From contig JAPOVL010000037.1 in NCBI GenBank assembly GCA_026708115.1, forward strand, positions 1 through 64,000: 64,000 bases of DNA, in the 5' to 3' direction. The DNA is from Chloroflexota bacterium. Lineage in GTDB: Bacteria > Chloroflexota > Anaerolineae > Aggregatilineales > Phototrophicaceae. Positions within the stretch are counted from its first letter, which is position 1; each line of letters begins with the position of its first letter. Positions 1 through 7,976 of the stretch are shown in pieces. The position numbers and the translations under genes were made by a program. Below the pieces are notes generated by a model. The model saw only the letters and a list, made by a program, of their open reading frames with translations. It searched no databases and was not told the origin of the DNA.

Positions 1-586
1 CGAGGCTGTAGGTTGCTTGCATGATGGGGAGTCCTTTTATATTTGCGCTGTAGAGTCACGTTAGCACAGGTGTGTTATGAAGGGGCGACTAAATGGTCGC
101 GTTTTGGCAAATTTACACCCCCATCCCCCGGCCCCTGGCCCCCCTCGGTCCCCCCGCTAAGCGGCTGAGGACATGACAGGTTTTAGCTTGGCGGAATACC
201 GTTGCAAAACCTGTAATTTCTGTGGCGATTTCGGGCGACTCACAGAGTCGCCCCTACAATTTTCGCCCAATAAGATGCTTGTGATCTTTGTCCGGTCGCT
301 TTCATAGCCAATCGGATCAAAGCTGTCATGTCCTCAGCCTCGGTCCCCCCGCTAAGCGGGGGGCGGAAATCCCACAAGGGGAGAGGGGGAGCTAAGCTTG
401 GCGGATATCGTAATAATTTGTTGATTTTCGCAATGATAGACTCCCTTTTTGTATTGTTGTGGTATTGTTGCCGTTATCTATGAGTAATATGTGCAGTAGC
501 GGACAAGCCTTGTAGGGGCGACATACCATGTCGCCCGAAATCAGCTTGATGTGCCAATAATCTGAAATGCACCCTCCGGAAGTGAG
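1..586. repeat. Gene-free block of nested dispersed repeats
   Basis: No convincing gene lies here. The block is built from repeat pieces that recur elsewhere in the window. A C-rich palindrome occurs at about 140-164 and again at 338-366. A 173-bp inverted-repeat element sits between them (165-337). A tract at about 390-514 matches 7830-7940, including the end motif at 493-514. A palindrome GGGGCGAC...GTCGCCC lies at 515-536. A 26-base end motif at 550-575 is the near-exact reverse complement of 27580-27605. Short open frames here simply translate repeats. Confidence 0.8.
165..337. mobile_element. MITE-like element, copy 1 (15-bp perfect terminal inverted repeats)
   Basis: The left end CTGAGGACATGACAG (165-179) is an exact inverted copy of the right end CTGTCATGTCCTCAG (323-337). 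The element has no coding capacity. It interrupts a C-rich palindrome: the 22 bases before it (ending GCTAAGCGG) are repeated immediately after it. Two further elements with the same ends occur at 10442-10661 and 47319-47547, placed at the equivalent point of the same kind of palindrome. The interior of this copy differs from the other two and contains a GGGCGACTC/GAGTCGCCC palindrome. Confidence 0.7.
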
Positions 587-616
587 ATGGTTGATTTCCA
601 CATCAAGACCTGTTAC

Positions 617-636
617 TATAGAAAATATATTCTATA
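617..636. promoter_or_regulatory. Inverted repeat in the dinB upstream region, candidate operator
   Basis: TATAGAA at 617-623 and TTCTATA at 630-636 form a perfect 7-bp inverted repeat with a 6-base spacer, about 65 bases upstream of the dinB start. The AT-rich tract stands out from its GC-rich surroundings and could overlap a promoter. DinB genes are commonly damage-inducible, so a repressor site is plausible. It does not match the GAAC-N4-GTTC box seen at uvrB, so the binding protein is unknown. Confidence 0.35.
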
Positions 637-700
637 TGATTTAGTCGCCGTTCGACCTGTCTCGCGAAGACGGCTTTTGAATGAGTTGAGGGCCAGGCAC

Positions 701-1909
701 ATGCCAAAGACCCGAAAAATCCTTCATCTGGACCTGGATGCTTTTTTCTGCGCTGTGGAGGAACAGTTCAATCCGGACTTGCGGGGCAAGCCGATTGCTG
801 TGGGCGGGCAGCCGGGAGAACGGGGGGTGGTGGCTTCGGCATCGTACCCGGCGCGCAAATACGGCGTGCGCTCGGCGATGCCGATGTCGCAAGCGCTGCG
901 GCTTTGCCCGGACCTGATCATCGTTTCGCAGACGCGGGGCGCTTATTCGGAGCGTTCGCGGCAGGTCATGGCTATTTTGCGGGATACGGCGCCGGATGTG
1001 GAACCGCTGTCGATTGACGAAGCTTTTCTCGATGTGACGATACTGCCCCGTCCCATAGAGGACATCGCGCGGGATTTGCAGGCGCGCATTAACAAGGAGC
1101 TGGATCTGCCCTGTTCGCTGGGCGGAGCCACAAACAAGCTGGTGGCAAAGACTGCCAATACGGTAGGCAAGGCGCGTCAAGCGAAGGACAAGCCGCCAAA
1201 TGCGATCACGATTGTAGGGGCTGGCGAGGAGAGCCAGTTCATGGCCGGGCTGCCGATACGCGCGCTGTGGGGGGTGGGGCCGAAGACGGCGGATGCCCTG
1301 GCTGCGCTGGGACTGACGCGGGTTGGGGAGTTGGCGCATTGGTCGGAAGAGGCGCTCAAGCGACGGCTTGGCAAACTAGGGAGCGAGTTGTGGCAGCGCG
1401 CGCAGGGCATTGATCATCGCCCGGTCTTGTCGAGCGGAGAGGCGAAATCGATCAGCAAGGAAGTGACCTTCGCGCGCGATGTGAACGATCGGAACCAGTT
1501 GGAGTTGACCTTGCGGCGCTTGTCGGATGGCGTTGGCAGGCAAGCGCGCAAGGCGGGCCTGGCCGGCGCGACGGTCAAACTCAAGCTGCGCTGGACAGAC
1601 TTCACGACCTTGACGAGGCAAGTGACGCTGGACAGCCCCACCGACCTCGACGACGAGATTTGCTCCAAGGCAAGAGAGCTATTTGAAAGGCATTGGCCGG
1701 ATGGCAGGGCAGTGCGCTTGATTGGCGTGGGTTTGAGCGGCTTCGCCATGCCGAATCGCCAGCTCGGACTATGGCAGGACCGGACCCTGGAGCGCCAGGT
1801 TGATGACTTGCAGTCGGTCCTGGATAACTTGCGCGATCGCTATGGCGAAAGGACGATTCGCCGCGCAAGTGATCTCAACTTTCAGTTTTCAGACGATAAC
1901 AGGCGCTGA
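701..1909 (+). CDS. dinB: DNA polymerase IV (Y-family translesion polymerase)
   Basis: This 402-residue protein has the full Y-family layout. The palm begins with LDLDAFF (metal-binding D11), followed by SYPARKYGVRSAMP (steric gate and nucleotide-binding region, about 48-61) and the catalytic SIDEAFLD motif (D106, E107). A helix-hairpin-helix region (about 180-205) and a little-finger domain follow. Pol IV extends primers past damaged bases with low fidelity and usually binds the sliding clamp through its C-terminus. The ATG at 701 is chosen because homology starts at MPKTRKILHLDLDAFF; an upstream in-frame ATG at 587 would add an unsupported tail read from repeat and promoter DNA. The gene stands alone and converges on the ABC pair. 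Confidence 0.93.
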   Translation: MPKTRKILHLDLDAFFCAVEEQFNPDLRGKPIAVGGQPGERGVVASASYPARKYGVRSAMPMSQALRLCPDLIIVSQTRGAYSERSRQVMAILRDTAPDVEPLSIDEAFLDVTILPRPIEDIARDLQARINKELDLPCSLGGATNKLVAKTANTVGKARQAKDKPPNAITIVGAGEESQFMAGLPIRALWGVGPKTADALAALGLTRVGELAHWSEEALKRRLGKLGSELWQRAQGIDHRPVLSSGEAKSISKEVTFARDVNDRNQLELTLRRLSDGVGRQARKAGLAGATVKLKLRWTDFTTLTRQVTLDSPTDLDDEICSKARELFERHWPDGRAVRLIGVGLSGFAMPNRQLGLWQDRTLERQVDDLQSVLDNLRDRYGERTIRRASDLNFQFSDDNRR

Positions 1910-1919
1910 TGGCCGGGGC

Positions 1920-3749
1920 TCAGACCAGCGTGAATAGCTGATGATAAACGCCTTCCCGCGCCAGCAATTCTTGATGACTGCCTTGCTCGATGATCTCGCC
2001 GTGGTCCATGACGACAATCATATCGGCAGAGGTGATGGTGCTGAGACGATGCGCGATCACAAAGCTGGTGCGGCCTTCCAAGAGGCGCTCCAAGGCTTTT
2101 TGGATGATACGCTCGGTCTGGGTATCGATATTGCTGGTGGCTTCGTCGAGGATCAGGACGCGGGGATCCGCCAGCAGGGCGCGGGCAAATGCCAATAATT
2201 GGCGCTGCCCGGTCGAGAGCACGGCGCCGCCTTCCATGATATCGGTCAGGTAGCCGTCGGCCAGCCCGGTGATAAACGGGTGCGCGCCGACGGTTTTGGC
2301 GGCTTCAACGACTTCATCGTCGGTGGCGTTCAAGCGGCCGTAGCGTATATTGTCCATGACGCTGCCGGAAAACAGGTGCGTGTCTTGGGGCACGACGCTG
2401 ATCTGCCGACGCAAGCTGTTTTGGGTGACATCTTTCAGGTCATAGTCATCCACTGTGATGGCGCCGTCCGTGGCGTCGTAGAAACGCATCAGGAGCTTGA
2501 CCATGGTGGTCTTGCCGGCGCCGGTATGGCCGACGAAGGCCACCGTCGCACCCGGGGGCACATCAAGATCGACGTGCTTGAGCACCCATTCGCCATCCCG
2601 CGTATAGCGGAAGGAGACGTCGTCGAAACGGATATGTCCCTGGATGCCGGGCAGATTGTCAGCGTTGACCTGGTCGCGGATGCTGGCCGGGTGATCCATC
2701 AGTTTGAAGATGCGATAGGCGGAGGCGATAACAGCCTGCAAGAGGTTGTAGCGCTGCGCCAGCAGCCGGATCGGAAAGAAGAACTGCTGGATGTACAAGA
2801 TAAAGGCGAGCAAGACGCCCACGGTGATCTTGTCTTCGAGGACAAGGCTGCCCCCGACAAAAATCAGGGTTCCGGTGGCGACGCCGCCGATCAATTCGAC
2901 AGTGGGATAGAAGAGGCTGGAAATGAGGGTTGCGCGAACGGTGGCCTGGCGGCTGGCCATGTTGATCTCGTTGGTAAAACGGTCGTAGTTGCGCGCTTGC
3001 CGCGAAAATGCCTGGGTGACGCGTACGCCATTGAAGGCTTCGGACAACTCGGCGTTGACCTTGGCGTTGGCGTCCGACACTTTTAGATAGGCGCTGCGGG
3101 CGTGAACGCGCCAAAAGTTGGCCAGGATTGCGAGCACGATTAAGACGACAAAGGCGACCAGGGTGAGCTGGATATTGATCAGGATCATCGAGATGAGAAT
3201 GCCGCCCAGCATCAAGACCTCGCGTATGCTGCCGACAGCCGCGAATGTCACCGCCTCGCGAATGACGTTGACATCGCTGATCACGCGGGCGATGAGGCGG
3301 CCGACTTCGTATTCGGCGAAAAAGTCAATTGACAGATACTGAATGTGGTCAAAGAGTTGATCGCGCAGGGTGCGAATGATGGATTGTCCGACGACCGCCA
3401 TATTGCCGACTTGAACGCGAAAGCCGATAAACCCCATGATTTGGATTAAGATAAAGGCGATCACACCCAAGACGACTATGGACATGTCTCGCTCCCGGAT
3501 GCCTTCGTCGATTGCCCAGCCGATCAAGGGCGGGCTGACGACATTGGCCACCACGCTCAAGAGCATGCTCACGATGGCTATAGTCAACTTGTAGCGGTGC
3601 GGTCGCAGGTAGCTGAAGAGGCGAGCGGTGACATCGCGGTCGAAGCCGGGCTTGTGGTCGTCCTCGATTTCGAGAATGCTGCGCTCGTGTCCGTTTTGCT
3701 TTTGCTTGGGCAGGCGCGGGTTCTGGGCCCTGTCTTTGGTGCGGGTCAT
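1920..3749 (-). CDS. ABC exporter half-transporter, subunit with canonical catalytic residues
   Basis: The 609-residue protein has an N-terminal six-helix exporter domain (about 45-345) and a C-terminal nucleotide-binding domain. Walker A is GHTGAGKTT (407-415), Walker B ends RVLILDE with Glu536, and the H-loop is IAHRLS with His567. The signature is LSTGQ (511-515), a departure from LSGGQ. It lies 11 bases behind the next half-transporter gene in the same direction, so the two probably form a heterodimer of the BmrCD or TM287/288 type, exporting drugs, lipids or peptides. The substrate cannot be read from sequence. The N-terminal 40 residues are hydrophilic. Confidence 0.9.
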   Translation of the reverse strand: MTRTKDRAQNPRLPKQKQNGHERSILEIEDDHKPGFDRDVTARLFSYLRPHRYKLTIAIVSMLLSVVANVVSPPLIGWAIDEGIRERDMSIVVLGVIAFILIQIMGFIGFRVQVGNMAVVGQSIIRTLRDQLFDHIQYLSIDFFAEYEVGRLIARVISDVNVIREAVTFAAVGSIREVLMLGGILISMILINIQLTLVAFVVLIVLAILANFWRVHARSAYLKVSDANAKVNAELSEAFNGVRVTQAFSRQARNYDRFTNEINMASRQATVRATLISSLFYPTVELIGGVATGTLIFVGGSLVLEDKITVGVLLAFILYIQQFFFPIRLLAQRYNLLQAVIASAYRIFKLMDHPASIRDQVNADNLPGIQGHIRFDDVSFRYTRDGEWVLKHVDLDVPPGATVAFVGHTGAGKTTMVKLLMRFYDATDGAITVDDYDLKDVTQNSLRRQISVVPQDTHLFSGSVMDNIRYGRLNATDDEVVEAAKTVGAHPFITGLADGYLTDIMEGGAVLSTGQRQLLAFARALLADPRVLILDEATSNIDTQTERIIQKALERLLEGRTSFVIAHRLSTITSADMIVVMDHGEIIEQGSHQELLAREGVYHQLFTLV

Positions 3750-3760
3750 TCGCGCTAGTC

Positions 3761-5674
3761 TCAGTTCTTGGTGATGCGCCCGGCGAGGCGGTCGATCAGA
3801 TTGCGGAACTGCTGGGTGGAGCGCCGTTCTTCCAGCGGGATCTTGATGATGCCGGCGATAATGGCTTCCCGTCGTACGCGCTCTTGCTCTTCCAGTTGCA
3901 GCTTGTAAATCTCTTCGTAGAGTCCGCCGTCGGCGAGCAGCGTCTCGTGGGTGCCCTGTTGAATGATCTCGCCGTCGCGGAGGACGATGATCTGATCGGC
4001 TTTCAAGATCGTGCTCATGCGCTGTGCGATGACAAAGGTCGTGCGCCCTTCCATTACGCGATCCAACGCCTGCTGAATGAGATGCTCGGTTTGGGTATCC
4101 ACGCTGCTGGTGGCGTCATCCAAGATCAGAATACGCGGATCGATCAAGAGCGCGCGGGCGATGGCGATTCTTTGTTTCTGTCCGCCGGAAAGCGTCACGC
4201 CGCGTTCGCCGACGTCAGTTTGGTAGCCCGCGGGGAAGTCCATGATGAATTCGTGGGCGTTGGCAGCTACGGCGGCTGCTTCGATCTGGCCTTGGCTGGC
4301 GGCGGGATTGCCATAGGCGATGTTTTCCTCGATCGTGGCCGAAAAGAGCAGGGATTGTTGCATGACGATGCCGATCTGCCCCCGCAGGTGATCCAGGTCA
4401 ATATCACGCACATCGATGCCGTCAAGCAGGACGCGCCCGTCCGTGACATCATAGAAGCGCGGTATCAGGTTGGCGATTGTAGTTTTGCCGGCGCCGGTCA
4501 GGCCGATGATGGCGACGATTTCGCCGGGATGCGCTTCGAGATTGATATTTTTGACAATGGCATGATTGGAGCCGAAGTATTGCGTGCTGACATTGTCGAA
4601 GCGGACATGACCTTTGATGTCGGCGCGCGCGGCATCCGGCTTGTTAACGACCAATTCGTCATGATCGAGAATCTGAAATACGCGCTCGCCGCTGGCGACC
4701 GCTTGTGTGGTCAAAAGGATGATGAAACCGACAAAACGCAGGGGCTGCGCCAGGAGCAGCACGTAGGCGTTGAATGTGACTACCAGGCCGACGGTGATAT
4801 TGGCCATGCCGCGCGCTTCGAGATAGCCGCCAAAGAGCAAGACCAGGGCGGTTGACATGGCAGCCAGGAAGGCGCTGGCCGGCAGGAAGGTGATCCATTG
4901 TCGGATGAAATCAAGCTGTTCGTCGTAGAGCCGTTTGTTCTCGTCGTGGAATCTTTCGATTTCGTAGCTTTCGCGGGCGAAGACCCGCACGACTTCGGCG
5001 CCCAGCGCGTTTTCCTGGATATGATTGCTCAGCACCTGCATCCGGTCCATGACTTGTTTCCAGCGCGGGTGCACGCGCATGACGAAGCGATTGGAGAACA
5101 TAGCCAGGGGCACCAGCGGGATGAATGATATGACTGCCAGCGCCGGGCTGGTCGCCATCATGATGGCGACGACGCCGATCAAGAGCAGGAGCACATTTAA
5201 GCCGTCCATGAGACCGAAGTTGAAATAGCGCTGAATTTCGTTGACATCGCTGATGGCGCGGGTGATGATGGTGCCGACTTGGGCGCTATCGTGATAGGTG
5301 AAAGACTGCCGCTGCACCTTGTCGTAGATTTGATTGCGAATATCGTAGGCGACATAGTGGGAAAGGCGCTCGCCGAAGAATCTGCCGAAGAAGGCGGAGA
5401 GCCCGCGCAGGACACCCAATCCAACAACGAGTAAGCCGGCGTTGAGCATGAAGTTGCTATCTTGCTTTTCAATGCCGATATCCACGACATCGCGCAAGAT
5501 ATAGGGGACGGCGACAGCGAGCAGATTGCTGCCGATGATGCCGACGAGCGCGGTCAGCACCCACAAGCGGTATTTTTTCAGATAGCCTATCAGGCGGACC
5601 CACTTCGCTAGCGCGCCGTTGTCTTTTGATTTGCTCTTGGATTTTAGCGGTATCTCGCTAGAAGCGGTTGCCAT
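3761..5674 (-). CDS. ABC exporter half-transporter, subunit with degenerate catalytic residues
   Basis: This protein is about 637 residues from the ATG at 5674. It has a six-helix exporter domain and a nucleotide-binding domain with Walker A GLTGAGKTT (391-399) and canonical signature LSGGQ (495-499). The catalytic Glu after Walker B is Asp (ILDDATSS, D520) and the H-loop His is Gln (IAQRMS, Q551). It is first in a two-gene operon with the 609-residue partner. One ATP site of the predicted heterodimer would combine these altered residues with the partner's LSTGQ and be inactive or slow; the other would be fully canonical. A TTG at 5764 would add 30 residues, but no ribosome binding site supports it. 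Confidence 0.88.
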   Translation of the reverse strand: MATASSEIPLKSKSKSKDNGALAKWVRLIGYLKKYRLWVLTALVGIIGSNLLAVAVPYILRDVVDIGIEKQDSNFMLNAGLLVVGLGVLRGLSAFFGRFFGERLSHYVAYDIRNQIYDKVQRQSFTYHDSAQVGTIITRAISDVNEIQRYFNFGLMDGLNVLLLLIGVVAIMMATSPALAVISFIPLVPLAMFSNRFVMRVHPRWKQVMDRMQVLSNHIQENALGAEVVRVFARESYEIERFHDENKRLYDEQLDFIRQWITFLPASAFLAAMSTALVLLFGGYLEARGMANITVGLVVTFNAYVLLLAQPLRFVGFIILLTTQAVASGERVFQILDHDELVVNKPDAARADIKGHVRFDNVSTQYFGSNHAIVKNINLEAHPGEIVAIIGLTGAGKTTIANLIPRFYDVTDGRVLLDGIDVRDIDLDHLRGQIGIVMQQSLLFSATIEENIAYGNPAASQGQIEAAAVAANAHEFIMDFPAGYQTDVGERGVTLSGGQKQRIAIARALLIDPRILILDDATSSVDTQTEHLIQQALDRVMEGRTTFVIAQRMSTILKADQIIVLRDGEIIQQGTHETLLADGGLYEEIYKLQLEEQERVRREAIIAGIIKIPLEERRSTQQFRNLIDRLAGRITKN

Positions 5675-5915
5675 GAATGACTGATCCTGGGAGATGTGGA
5701 TATTGGCGAGAATCTGTTGCAGATCGCCGCCCGTCGCTGTGGTTGAGCCCAAGGAAGCGCTCAATCCAAGCTTAGGCTTTAGATCAAAACAATACAGTTC
5801 GCGCAGAAGCAGGGGATCCTAAGTAAGCAATAAAGGCTTGATTGACTCTGGTATTCTCATTCAGAAGTCCCAAAATAATTGTATAGCAATCGCAGTCGGT
5901 GAAAAGGGAGATTTC

Positions 5916-6680
5916 ATGTCAAATGTGAAACCAGTGGCATTACAGTTGTACTCTTTACGCGACGCGCTCCAGGAGGATTTTGAGGGAATTGTGCGCAGCG
6001 TGGCCGCAATGGGCTATGTTGGCGTCGAGCCCTATAGCGGGATGCCGGGCGGTTTGGGGGTTGCGGCGGATCTCTTTGAAGAGTTGCAGCTTGAGGTATG
6101 TAATAGCCACGTGCCTTTTCCTGAAGGGGCGAACCTGGAATCCGCGCTGGCGGAAGCGGAGGCATTTGATCTGTCACGCGTTGCTGTGGCCTATTTGCCC
6201 GAGAGCGAATTCGCGACCGTGGATGCGGTCAAGCGCGTATGCGAGCGCCTGAATCGGGCCAGTGAATCCATGCAAGCCAGCAAGGTAACTTTGGGTTATC
6301 ACAATCACTGGTGGGAGTTTAAGGAATTGGAAGGGCAAGCCACGCTGGAGGTGATGCTCCGCGAGCTTGACGATGATGTCTTTCTGGAAATCGATACTTA
6401 CTGGGCGCAAGTCGGGGGCCTGGACGCGGTGGAAGTTGTCAAGCAGGCGGGCGGGCGGGCGCCGCTGATACATCTGAAGGACGGCTCGCTCAGTTTGGAA
6501 GATAACATGACGGCGGTCGGGGCAGGCAAAATGTCGGTGCCGGAGATCGTTGCGGCCACAGAAGCGACGGCCGAATGGCATATTGTTGAGATTGACCGTT
6601 GCGATGGCGACATGCTGCAAGCGGTGCAGGACAGCTACAAGTACTTGACATCAAATGACCTGGTTCGCGGCAAGGTCTAG
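5916..6680 (+). CDS. Sugar phosphate isomerase/epimerase-like TIM-barrel protein
   Basis: A 254-residue protein of the xylose isomerase-like TIM-barrel superfamily (AP endonuclease 2 fold). Supporting features are the start VALQLYSLRDAL, then VGVEPYSG, the GYHNHWWEF segment (about 124-132, usually metal-ligand rich), FLEIDTYWAQVGG, and IHLKDGS near the C-terminus. Relatives act on sugars, inositols and hydroxypyruvate; the substrate here is not determined. The ATG at 5916 has AAGGGAG at 5904-5910, which rules out an upstream in-frame ATG. The next gene, an oxidoreductase-like protein, starts 37 bases downstream in the same direction, suggesting a small carbon-metabolism operon. Confidence 0.82.
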   Translation: MSNVKPVALQLYSLRDALQEDFEGIVRSVAAMGYVGVEPYSGMPGGLGVAADLFEELQLEVCNSHVPFPEGANLESALAEAEAFDLSRVAVAYLPESEFATVDAVKRVCERLNRASESMQASKVTLGYHNHWWEFKELEGQATLEVMLRELDDDVFLEIDTYWAQVGGLDAVEVVKQAGGRAPLIHLKDGSLSLEDNMTAVGAGKMSVPEIVAATEATAEWHIVEIDRCDGDMLQAVQDSYKYLTSNDLVRGKV

Positions 6681-6717
6681 GGGCACAGTCGCCGCCGGGC
6701 AAGGTGGAGCACGGTCT

Positions 6718-7704
6718 ATGAAGATTAGAATCGAGACGCTGCGCGATGTCACGCGCCGCGCCATAGCCAGGCAGGGCTTCGACGAGGCCGATACCGAGAT
6801 CATTCTCGAGATCATCATGTACGCGCAATTGCGGGGCAACAATCAAAATGTGATCAAGTTGCTGGGTCCCGGCATGCCGGCCAACCCCGAAGCCGGGCGC
6901 ATCAGCATTGCCAAAGAAACGAAGCTCTCGGCATTGCTTGACGGCGGCTGGAACCAGGGCATGGTGGTCATGAGCAGGGCATGCGAGATCGCGATTAAGA
7001 AAGCCAAGGAACAGGGATTCGGCATGGTCGGCAGTCGCAGGACGAATTCGCCAACCGGCGCCATCGGCTATTACGCGCGCTGGATCGCGGACGAAGGGCT
7101 GCTGGGCTTTGTGTTTTCGGGTTCGCCGGAACTCATGGCCGTGTATGGGTCTTACGAGGCATTCCTGGGTACGAATCCGTTGGCGCTGGGCATTCCGACG
7201 GCTGGGAAGGCGATAGTGCTCGACATGGCTACAGCTGCGATCGCCTGGTACGGCATCCACTTGGCCAATGCGGAGGGCAAGTCGATACCCGAGGGCGTGG
7301 CTTACGACGAGGAAGGACAGTTCACGACAGATCCGGCGCGGGCGCTGGCCGGCGCGATCAAAGCCTTCGGGGGCTTCAAGGGCGCTGGCCTGGCTCTGAT
7401 TGTCGAGATATTGACACGACCGCTGGTTGGCGCGACGCGCAATGACGATGGCAGCAAGTCGGACTGGGGCAATCTGATATTCGCGATTGATCCCGAGCTG
7501 CTGGCGGAGGACTTGAATAGTTTTCAATCGGGCGTCAGCGAGTTGATAAACCGTGTCAAAGCGTTAAAGAGGCTGCCGGGAGTCGACGAGATTCCCGTCC
7601 CGGGCGAGCGCGGCGACAAGCATTTCGCAGGTGTTATGGCTGCTGGAGAGATCGAATTGGACGATAAGGTCTGGCGGGAACTCCAGGCTGTGGCGGGAAT
7701 ATAA
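6718..7704 (+). CDS. Ldh2/MDH2-family protein lacking the usual active-site histidines
   Basis: A 328-residue protein with the malate/L-lactate dehydrogenase (Ldh2) fold. GTNPLALGIPT corresponds to the family's GTNP block, and IVLDMATAA and FGGFKGAGLALIVEIL are also typical. Two segments differ from family norms. The SHG motif region reads LRGNNQNVIK, and the SNHFGAAGYY region reads TNSPTGAIGYY, so both conserved histidines are absent. The fold and nicotinamide-binding segments look intact, so it may have other chemistry or be non-catalytic. The ATG at 6718 has GGTGGAG upstream. It follows the isomerase-like gene closely, and its stop codon coincides with the end of a repeat element. Confidence 0.78.
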   Translation: MKIRIETLRDVTRRAIARQGFDEADTEIILEIIMYAQLRGNNQNVIKLLGPGMPANPEAGRISIAKETKLSALLDGGWNQGMVVMSRACEIAIKKAKEQGFGMVGSRRTNSPTGAIGYYARWIADEGLLGFVFSGSPELMAVYGSYEAFLGTNPLALGIPTAGKAIVLDMATAAIAWYGIHLANAEGKSIPEGVAYDEEGQFTTDPARALAGAIKAFGGFKGAGLALIVEILTRPLVGATRNDDGSKSDWGNLIFAIDPELLAEDLNSFQSGVSELINRVKALKRLPGVDEIPVPGERGDKHFAGVMAAGEIELDDKVWRELQAVAGI

Positions 7705-7940
7705 GGCTTGTCCGGTACTAGGTCATGCTGCCGCGCTTTTTCTACCCCATCCCCCGGCCAGTACCCCCTCGGTCCCCCGCCTCACGGGGGAAGTATCCCG
7801 AAGCATCAGGGAAGGGGAGCTAAACTCTGCGGACTTCGTAATAATTTGTTGATTTTCGCAGGGATCGGCTCTCTTTATGTTTGTTTCGGTACTTTTTTGT
7901 TATCTATACGTATGATATGCAGTAGCGAACAAGTCTTGTA
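7701..7940. mobile_element. Non-coding element with about 20-bp imperfect terminal inverted repeats
   Basis: The left end (7701-7720, containing GGCTTGTCC) and the reverse complement of the right end (7921-7940) agree at 15 of 20 positions. The interior contains the C-rich palindrome (about 7760-7795) and a tail similar to 390-514. No open frame of note occurs. The left end falls on the stop codon of the Ldh2-family gene, so the element may have supplied or preserved that stop. A matching right end occurs at 493-514. Confidence 0.55.
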
Positions 7941-7976
7941 GGTTGCGAGCCAGCTTATGGGAAAGGGGGCGGAGAA

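Noticed and set aside
1..586. Possible CRISPR array from repeated palindromes
   Set aside because: Repeats are not regularly spaced, differ in length, and no cas genes are near; inverted-repeat elements explain them.
2199..3086. 295-residue plus-strand open frame opposite the ABC exporter
   Set aside because: It is the antisense of a well-supported ABC gene and has no recognisable domain; high GC content produces such frames across the window.
6490..7527. 345-residue minus-strand open frame opposite the isomerase-like and Ldh2-family genes
   Set aside because: Composition is typical of antisense shadow (rich in Arg, His and Gln) and it spans two supported genes.
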